Under the pieces are notes generated by a model, which made no database searches, was not told the origin of the DNA, and worked only from the letters and a program-made list of their open reading frames with translations. From assembly GCF_934754915.1 (NCBI RefSeq), contig NZ_CAKVKB010000109.1, forward strand, positions 1 to 11,222: 11,222 nt of DNA. The letters are read 5' to 3'. A program made the position numbers and the translations under genes. The stretch is from an uncultured Clostridium sp. (lineage in GTDB: Bacteria; Bacillota; Clostridia; Clostridiales; Clostridiaceae). Each line of letters opens with the position of its first letter. The stretch's first letter is position 1. Shown here piece after piece: positions 6,557 to 11,222 of the stretch.

Positions 6557-7525
6557 CTAAAATGGATCCGAATCATCTTCAGATTCTTGTGTGTTTTCTT
6601 CATTAACAACCTCTGCATTATCAATAGAATTTTCTTCATTTTCTACAGGTTGAATATTCTCTTCTGGGACTTCTTGTACTGGTGCATATTCCATCAACAG
6701 CTTAATTAATTGCTGTGCCTGGTCCTCTGTCATACCTCTTAAACTTATTCCATGTTCATTAGCAAATTTTTCTAATGCTTCAACATTAGCTTCTTTTCCT
6801 GTTCCTAACATCAATTCTTTTTCAGCAGCTAACTGCATTACTTGCGCTTTAGTACCTTTTGTTGCTACTTGTGGTGGAGCATCAACGTGTGACGCTTGTC
6901 TGTGCTCTTCCTGAACATTAATTTCATTCTTTGGTAATTCAGTTTCATCGAGTTGAACTTCTTCTGCTACATACATTTGAGATAATGTATTTGGAAATGC
7001 ATCTCTTAACGCTTGTACTAATGCAACTTTTCTTATCATTGTTGCTGGTTTATTTGCCCACATACTTTGAATTGAACCATCTTTTTTTCTTCCAATATAT
7101 TCGTCAAGACTTACTGTATTAAATACATCGTCCTTGCCATCTTTAAATGATACTCTGGCCCAGCCACCAACTAATTCTTCTCTTCCTTTAAGATAAAATG
7201 TACCTTCTCTATTCTCAATTTGTTTGTTAAGATTAACTACAATTACACCTGATTTAACGCCTTTATAATTAGGACTAGCTTCTGCTCTTCTAGTAAATGC
7301 ATCTTTCCCTACAACAATACTTGCAGCTTGATTTCCATACTTAACCAAATATGCTTCTCTAGTAAATGGGTTGAGTTTTTGACCTTGACATAATTTCATA
7401 AACATCATTACTTCTTGATTGTTTACATTTCCTCCACCACTTACCAAGAACTGTTTTACTGTTGATATTGATAATTCAACATTTTGGCCATTAGCTTCAT
7501 ATTTTACAATGCTGTTATTTTCCAT
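6557..7525 (-). CDS. recT: RecT/Bet-family single-strand annealing recombinase, 322 aa
   Basis: The core spans about residues 17-190 and has family landmarks: LCQGQKLNPFTREAYLVKYG (45-64), VVGKDAF (71-77), GGWARV (120-125) and WANKPATMIRKVALVQALR (156-174) followed by DAFP. These proteins form rings or filaments on ssDNA and anneal complementary strands for phage recombination. After a linker, a second helical domain (about 224-280) resembles C-terminal partner-binding domains of this family. The last about 40 residues are very acidic and end EDDSDPF, like an SSB tip. GAGGAG lies upstream of ATG 7525, which overlaps the previous stop as TAATG. No RecE/YqaJ/lambda-exo partner is seen nearby. 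Bet rather than RecT naming is possible, since the two groups are related. Confidence 0.93.
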   Translation of the reverse strand: MENNSIVKYEANGQNVELSISTVKQFLVSGGGNVNNQEVMMFMKLCQGQKLNPFTREAYLVKYGNQAASIVVGKDAFTRRAEASPNYKGVKSGVIVVNLNKQIENREGTFYLKGREELVGGWARVSFKDGKDDVFNTVSLDEYIGRKKDGSIQSMWANKPATMIRKVALVQALRDAFPNTLSQMYVAEEVQLDETELPKNEINVQEEHRQASHVDAPPQVATKGTKAQVMQLAAEKELMLGTGKEANVEALEKFANEHGISLRGMTEDQAQQLIKLLMEYAPVQEVPEENIQPVENEENSIDNAEVVNEENTQESEDDSDPF

Positions 7526-8016
7526 TATTTACACTCCTCATTTAACATATTTTTAATTCTGTTAACATCTCCATTAAGGAGTTCATCAAGTTCTTTTTCT
7601 GCTTTTTCTATTCTTGCATGCTCTGTTAAAATCATTAATTGTATTAGCTCTCCATCTGCATTAATATTTATATCTTGATTAAACCCCTTAAGTGATACTA
7701 AAAAATCCCTGTTTTTCTCAAACATTTCTTTTCTTGCTTGAATACATTTTATATTTTTAGAATGTAGTTTTATATCTTCAGCTAATTCATTAGCTTTTTC
7801 TGCTTTTTCTATGTTAGTCATTTCAACATTTTCCTCCTCAAAATCTTCTAAATAGTTTTCATAAGCCTTTTTACACCCACTACCTTCACACCCTAATGTA
7901 AGAGGTCCTGTTGGATATCTTGATTCCATATCTTCACCAAATTCAGTCCATTCACAATGTTTGCAAAGTTCACCATCAATATCCCTTATTTCATCAAAAC
8001 TTAAAGGCTTATCCAT
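7525..8016 (-). CDS. Cys-rich plus helical phage protein, 163 aa
   Basis: Two parts are visible. Residues 1-60 hold CKHC (18-21) and CEGSGC (43-48), a likely four-cysteine zinc site, followed by an acidic stretch. From M66 (MTNIEKAEKANELAED) the rest is highly charged and helical, probably coiled coil (EKAEKELDELL). An internal GAGGAGG lies 11 bases before M66 (7821), so this half might also be made separately as a 98-aa protein. The main start at 8016 has AAGGAGGC upstream and overlaps the previous stop as TAATG; the stop overlaps the recT start in the same way. This tight coupling suggests a helper of the recombinase. I do not recognise the family. Confidence 0.75.
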   Translation of the reverse strand: MDKPLSFDEIRDIDGELCKHCEWTEFGEDMESRYPTGPLTLGCEGSGCKKAYENYLEDFEEENVEMTNIEKAEKANELAEDIKLHSKNIKCIQARKEMFEKNRDFLVSLKGFNQDININADGELIQLMILTEHARIEKAEKELDELLNGDVNRIKNMLNEECK

Positions 8017-8354
8017 TATTCTGCCTCCTTAGCTGCTTTAATACTTATTGAATGAACATTAATTTCCTTATACAGGTCAGACATATCAATATAATCAATT
8101 TCCTTGTCATTAACCTTCTTAACAGTAGACTCAACCTTTTCTTTTTCAAGGCCTTCTCTTACAGAGTCTGCAATTTTGACAGTTCCAGCTTTACATTTCC
8201 ATTCAGTTAAATCATTTTGAATCATAAATTGTTCCAATTCTTCTTTAGCACCTTGAATATATGCTTTATTTTCTTTCTGTTCATCTCTTTTATTTAAAAT
8301 TTCTTTTACAAGAGCTTCTGCTCTTTCTTTGCTAATCATATGTTTTTCTGACAT
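8016..8354 (-). CDS. Hypothetical phage protein, 112 aa, next to the recombination genes
   Basis: The N-terminal half is a charged helix (SKERAEALVKEILNKRDEQK). It is followed by a short region suggestive of beta strands, LTEWKCKAGTVKIADSV (49-65), and a mixed charged tail. There is no zinc, nucleotide or membrane motif. The start at 8354 is firm, with ATGGAGGAA upstream and a TAATG overlap with the preceding gene; the stop overlaps the next gene in the same way. It may form a complex with its neighbours, which are translated in a coupled manner, but no function can be assigned from sequence. Confidence 0.75.
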   Translation of the reverse strand: MSEKHMISKERAEALVKEILNKRDEQKENKAYIQGAKEELEQFMIQNDLTEWKCKAGTVKIADSVREGLEKEKVESTVKKVNDKEIDYIDMSDLYKEINVHSISIKAAKEAE

Positions 8355-8590
8355 TATTTTTCCTCCATCATCTTTAAGATTTTTCTTCTTGTATTTTTCA
8401 AATTTTTAAATGATATTTCTTCACATACTGCTATTGGAATTTGCTCTTCATCTTTCTTGCTATAAGCAAATACTGAATATCTCTCACAAGTTCCTGCATA
8501 ATCATAATTTATTGAATACTTACTCACGGTTGTAGCTTTAATACATAAATCAAAAAGTTTAAGTAACATTTTTCTACCTGATTTACTCAT
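8354..8590 (-). CDS. Hypothetical basic phage protein, 78 aa
   Basis: The frame can be extended to ATG 8626, but ATG 8590 has a near-perfect ribosome binding site (AAAGGAGG, 8597-8604) at six bases, and the 12 extra codons lie inside the 29-codon gene upstream, so I take 8590. The product starts MSKSGRKMLLKLFDLCIK, continues through a strand-rich aromatic middle (YDYAGTCERYSVFAYSK) and ends with a basic helix, KNTRRKILKMMEEK. It has three cysteines without a clear metal pattern. Its first 8 bases overlap the stop of the microprotein gene. No family is recognised. Confidence 0.7.
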   Translation of the reverse strand: MSKSGRKMLLKLFDLCIKATTVSKYSINYDYAGTCERYSVFAYSKKDEEQIPIAVCEEISFKNLKNTRRKILKMMEEK

Positions 8591-8672
8591 CAAAATCCTC
8601 CTTTGTATATATGGGCTCATAGCCATAATATTCTTCCATTCCTTCTATATCATTAAAATAATTAGTTTCCAT
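8583..8672 (-). CDS. Acidic aromatic microprotein, 29 aa
   Basis: ATG 8672 overlaps the stop of the Rad50-like ATPase as TAATG and has GAGGTGA eight bases upstream; the frame ends with TAA at 8583-8585. The peptide (METNYFNDIEG..., ending YTKEDFDE) has ten acidic residues, one lysine, five tyrosines and two phenylalanines, so it is strongly negative and aromatic. The end of the gene contains the ribosome binding site of the next gene. It could be a real microprotein (for example a partner of the ATPase or a DNA mimic) or mainly a translational coupling device. Function is not known; existence is supported by the start signals and junction style shared with the neighbours. Confidence 0.6.
   Translation of the reverse strand: METNYFNDIEGMEEYYGYEPIYTKEDFDE
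8597..8604 (-). promoter_or_regulatory. Ribosome binding site placing a start at 8590
   Basis: AAAGGAGG on the minus strand sits six bases before ATG 8590 and lies within the coding sequence of the 29-aa microprotein. It decides between starts 8590 and 8626. Confidence 0.8.
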
Positions 8673-10441
8673 TATTTAATCACCTCAACTTTTATTGAAG
8701 AATCTGTTGTTACTCTTGCCTGTATTATTTGTGTATCAAGTTCTGGAACATCATTAATTGATTCAGCATTATCTACAAATATAGGAAAGTGTAAATTTTG
8801 AAGATTGATAAGCAAATTTGCAATTTCAAGCCCTGCTTTAATCTTTTCTGCATTACTTAACTTATTAAATTCCTTACCTTCATAGTTAATCTTAAAGTCA
8901 TCTTTAAGTTCTCCATCTTTAGTAAGTTTTTCAAAAGTTATGTCAACCTTATCCAAATACTGATTTATCTGTGCAGACTGTTTCTTAAGCTTAATTGAGT
9001 TATATTGCTTTGCTGCATCCAATGCTAACTTAAGCTGCTCTATCTTATTTTTACTGTTTTGGATTTTCTCCTGATTAAGTTTCTGTTCTTCAACTAAATT
9101 TTCATTGTGTTTAATTGCTACATCTATTCCTGCATTAAAATCAAGTACTTTCTGTCTTTCAGCTTCAAGTTCAGATATTTGAGAAGAAATTAATCTGATC
9201 TTTTCCTGTCTTTCTGATTCCTGCTCCTTACTACCATTAATGATAGCCTGTCTTTTTTCTTCATAAACCTTTTGAGATTCTTCAGCATCTGTTAAGTATG
9301 ACTGTCTCTTAATATTTATCTTCGCAAGCTTATTATTTATTTCATTTTCCTTTGCCGTTTTGATTTTATTGTTGTTTTCAGATATTTCTGCGTTCTTAGC
9401 TTCAATTTCTTTTATCTCAGTTTTAAGTTTTGTTCCTTGTGAACATATTTCCTTAATATCAGCTTTAAGCACTTCTCTAGCTTCTTTTGTAAGATCTATC
9501 TTATTTCCGCACTTATCACATTCAATAAACTTACTTTCCATATTTTCAAGTTTTGCTTTTTTATTACGATATTGCTTTAATAAGTCATCTTTATGCTCTT
9601 TCTTGGTCTCTACAGGCAATAATTCTTGCAATGATAAATTGTTTATTGCAGCTTTTAATGTCGCTTCCTGCACTCTTAATTCGCTTAATTCAGCTGCATA
9701 ATCTTTAGGCTTCTCAAGTTTTGATAATTGAACCTCAACAGTATCAACTTTCTTTAAAGTATCTAATTCACTTTGAAGTTTCTTAAGTTCAGCATCATCA
9801 AATATTTTCTTATCTTCTACCATCATAGGCTTTAATCCGTCTTGAACACCTTCCATGTATATAACATTTTCTTCATGATCCTTAATATCCGCTCTCGTAT
9901 CAGCCATAAATGTCTCTGGCATCCTAAATCCATTATCATTAAGAATTTTCACTAGATAATCTCCAAGCTCTGAGAATATTTCATCTCTTCCTATAGGCTT
10001 AAGAACATCTGAAAGTAATTGTTTTGCATCTTTAGGTGCAAGTTCTGGGAAGAAGTATGGATTTACTATACTTAAGAAAATATTCTTATTTTTGAAAATA
10101 TCTCTTGAAATATCATTAGTGCTGCTTTTCTTTTCATTCCAGTAAACATCATTAGCTGAACCTTTCTTTCTTCTTATAATTGTTTGTGGCTCTTCATCTA
10201 ATAAAAAATCTAATACAACCTCTGTTACTTTAGGTTTCTTATTATTAACCAATCTTGTAGCTGCTTTTTCATTTCCGTAAACATCACATCCAGTTAATGC
10301 CCATACTATAGCTTCTCCTACAGTACTCTTTCCTAACGCATTATTCCCTGTAATAATTGTTCTATAACCCAAGTCATATTCTACTTTATCCTTATATCCT
10401 TTAAAGCCTGTAATTGCTATATGAGTTAATTCTAATTTCAT
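8672..10441 (-). CDS. Rad50/SMC-like AAA ATPase with CxxC hook motif, 589 aa
   Basis: The N-terminus has a RecF/Rad50/SMC opening (IAITGFKGYKD) and Walker A GNNALGKST (32-40). A long charged coiled-coil region spans about 215-490, broken by CDKC at 308-311, which resembles the Rad50 zinc hook. The C-terminal lobe has a signature-like LSNAEK (528-533) and Walker B-like FPIFVDNAES (552-561). In the latter the residue after Asp557 is Asn, with Glu three residues on, unlike the usual DE pair. Relatives (Rad50, SbcC, T4 gp46) form ATP-driven clamps with a nuclease. At 589 aa it is shorter than SbcC, so the coils are short. No Mre11/SbcD/gp47-like gene is in the window. The start at 10441 overlaps the previous stop as TAATG. 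It probably aids recombination with RecT; the nuclease partner is unknown. Confidence 0.88.
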   Translation of the reverse strand: MKLELTHIAITGFKGYKDKVEYDLGYRTIITGNNALGKSTVGEAIVWALTGCDVYGNEKAATRLVNNKKPKVTEVVLDFLLDEEPQTIIRRKKGSANDVYWNEKKSSTNDISRDIFKNKNIFLSIVNPYFFPELAPKDAKQLLSDVLKPIGRDEIFSELGDYLVKILNDNGFRMPETFMADTRADIKDHEENVIYMEGVQDGLKPMMVEDKKIFDDAELKKLQSELDTLKKVDTVEVQLSKLEKPKDYAAELSELRVQEATLKAAINNLSLQELLPVETKKEHKDDLLKQYRNKKAKLENMESKFIECDKCGNKIDLTKEAREVLKADIKEICSQGTKLKTEIKEIEAKNAEISENNNKIKTAKENEINNKLAKINIKRQSYLTDAEESQKVYEEKRQAIINGSKEQESERQEKIRLISSQISELEAERQKVLDFNAGIDVAIKHNENLVEEQKLNQEKIQNSKNKIEQLKLALDAAKQYNSIKLKKQSAQINQYLDKVDITFEKLTKDGELKDDFKINYEGKEFNKLSNAEKIKAGLEIANLLINLQNLHFPIFVDNAESINDVPELDTQIIQARVTTDSSIKVEVIK

Positions 10442-10602
10442 TACTTACACTCCTCACATTCAAAATAAATCTCATTATCTTCATCCAAATAAAATTGTGT
10501 TATTCTAAAATCTGGATTTTCTGCATCCAACAAATTAATTCCAGTAGCTGCTGCTTGAGTCAGTATAGTGTTTAATTTATCCATTAATTCATTCTTATCC
10601 AT
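10441..10602 (-). CDS. Small hypothetical protein, 53 aa
   Basis: ATG 10602 follows TTTAGGAGCG at good spacing, and the stop TAA overlaps the ATPase start as TAATG. The product has a helical N-terminus (MDKNELMDKLNTILTQAA), an acidic middle and a strand-like end with ECEECK, a CxxC-type pair at the very C-terminus. One pair alone is not enough for a zinc finger unless it dimerises. Coupling to the ATPase suggests a shared role, but nothing more can be said. It is absent from a simple ORF scan because of its length. Confidence 0.7.
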   Translation of the reverse strand: MDKNELMDKLNTILTQAAATGINLLDAENPDFRITQFYLDEDNEIYFECEECK

Positions 10603-10661
10603 TTACAAATCGCTCCTAAACTTTTATAATTAACTTGATTTCTTATTTATGCTATCTTGGA

Positions 10662-10940
10662 TTACTTGGCGGTGTCCTTGATAGCTTTTTTCTTTGAAAT
10701 TCTAACAAACTTATCTCTTAATGCCTGGCCAGAACATTTATATCCTATTTCCTTAGGAATATCTTTCCATGGAACCTTCTTATCTCTGAGCTTTTTAATT
10801 TTATTGAAATTGCATTCATTAATTTCAATAGGATTTTTATGATGTTCTCTCTTTGCCCCAACTCTTATTAATGCTGTTTTAACGCCAATTTTTTTAGGGG
10901 ATAATATAGCCACTGCTAATGCAAGCCAATTGTCACTCAT
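10662..10940 (-). CDS. Small basic protein with possible helix-turn-helix, 92 aa
   Basis: The C-terminal half (about 42-82: NFNKIKKLRDKK, then VPWKDIPKEIGYKCSGQALR) reads like a helix-turn-helix or Myb/SANT-like DNA-binding segment: a helix, the WKDIPKEIG turn, then a recognition helix with basic residues. The N-terminal half is mixed hydrophobic and basic. The overall charge is strongly positive, ending KKKAIKDTAK. It may be an early transcription regulator or a DNA-binding accessory factor. The start at 10940 has GAGGGTGA upstream and overlaps the previous stop as TAATG. A 59-base gap follows before the next gene. The fold is inferred from sequence pattern only. Confidence 0.7.
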   Translation of the reverse strand: MSDNWLALAVAILSPKKIGVKTALIRVGAKREHHKNPIEINECNFNKIKKLRDKKVPWKDIPKEIGYKCSGQALRDKFVRISKKKAIKDTAK

Positions 10941-11107
10941 TATTTATCACCCTCTTTTTCGTTTTGTCCCTCATTGTAATAATCTAGTATGCTCTCCAAT
11001 TCTTCTATTATGGCGATTTCGTAATTGACTTCACATATCAGGTCATTTCTCAATCTCCCTAATCTTCTATAATGCATATCTATTAATGCCCTAATGTACC
11101 CTTCCAT
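10940..11107 (-). CDS. Small helical protein, 55 aa
   Basis: ATG 11107 has AGAAAGGAG 8 bases upstream, a strong ribosome binding site. The frame ends in TAA overlapping the next start as TAATG. The product is highly charged: a basic N-terminal half (MHYRRLGRLRNDL) and an acidic C-terminal half (IEELESILDYY, then EGQNEKEGDK), probably two helices. It has no known motif, and I do not recognise it. Overlap with the upstream 43-codon frame (17 bases) suggests coupled translation. Confidence 0.7.
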   Translation of the reverse strand: MEGYIRALIDMHYRRLGRLRNDLICEVNYEIAIIEELESILDYYNEGQNEKEGDK

Positions 11108-11222
11108 TTTTATTGCTCCTTTCTTTTACAATTTTTATAGCTTCATTTACACTATATCCATCGTTTTGAACTAACCTCACAATTTCATCTAGCTGTTCTG
11201 CATAATCTAATAATTTCCCCAT
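11091..11222 (-). CDS. Small protein reaching the window edge, 43 aa or longer
   Basis: The frame starts with ATG exactly at the last base of the window, so its ribosome binding site, or an earlier start, lies outside. It ends with TAG at 11091-11093. The visible sequence (MGKLLDYAEQLDEIVRLVQ, then NDGYSVNEAIKIVKERSN) looks like a helix, a turn and a second helix, similar to small proteins with a 'GYSxxEAIKIV' helix-turn. This could be DNA- or protein-binding but is not assignable. The gene may be partial. Confidence 0.6.
   Translation of the reverse strand: MGKLLDYAEQLDEIVRLVQNDGYSVNEAIKIVKERSNKNGRVH

Noticed and set aside
8591..8626. Extended 90-aa version of the 78-aa protein starting at 8626
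   Set aside because: ATG 8590 has a near-perfect ribosome binding site at ideal spacing, while the extra codons lie inside the 29-codon gene.
9360..9701. Plus-strand open frame of 113 codons inside the Rad50-like gene
   Set aside because: It is the reverse of coiled-coil code, which gives Ser/Leu-rich open frames; the minus-strand gene has clear motifs.
1..11222. CRISPR arrays, tRNA or rRNA genes, insertion sequences, attachment sites
   Set aside because: No spaced direct repeats, cloverleaf-like segments, transposase frames or terminal inverted repeats were recognised by eye on either strand.

Overview
The window looks like the early (recombination and replication) region of a temperate phage or prophage from a low-GC Firmicute, most likely a Clostridium-like host. 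The evidence is the strongly AT-rich DNA, AGGAGG-type ribosome binding sites before nearly every gene, short tightly packed genes all on the minus strand, and a RecT/Bet recombinase, SSB, primase-helicase, ERCC4-type nuclease and MazG-like protein in one run. Host and phage class are inferences. No integrase, repressor, structural gene, tRNA, IS element or CRISPR array is visible.

Transcription runs from the high coordinates to the low ones. (1) 11222-10441 holds four small early genes: a 43-codon ORF touching the window edge, a 55-aa helical protein, a basic 92-aa protein with a possible helix-turn-helix, and a 53-aa protein. (2) 10441-6557 is the recombination block: a Rad50/SMC-like ATPase with a CxxC hook motif, a 29-aa acidic microprotein, 78-aa and 112-aa unknowns, a 163-aa Cys-rich plus helical protein, and RecT/Bet. 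Six junctions in these two blocks are one-base TAATG stop/start overlaps. (3) 6542-5475 holds an HD-domain phosphohydrolase and SSB. (4) 5474-5336 is the longest non-coding gap; it contains a long imperfect dyad and possible promoter hexamers. (5) 5335-3342 holds a DUF6877-like small protein, an ERCC4-family nuclease, a MazG-like pyrophosphohydrolase overlapping both neighbours, a small basic protein and a Cys-rich protein. (6) 3313-743 is a fused CHC2/TOPRIM primase and P-loop ATPase. (7) 709-1 holds a DUF1653-like protein, a 48-aa protein and the start of another gene.

Together the genes would supply origin-dependent synthesis (primase-helicase, SSB), single-strand annealing recombination (RecT, SSB, Rad50-like ATPase, one or more nucleases) and nucleotide-pool control (MazG-like, perhaps HD). 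The points most worth a second look are: an SSB-like acidic tip ending in PF on RecT; a Rad50-like ATPase with no recognisable Mre11/SbcD partner and no lambda-type exonuclease in the window; a TOPRIM motif whose second Asp is Gly; a perfect GC-rich hairpin between the primase and ATPase parts of the replication gene; and several genes or starts that a simple ORF scan misses (29, 43, 48, 53, 55 and 58 aa proteins; starts at 4300 and 8590).
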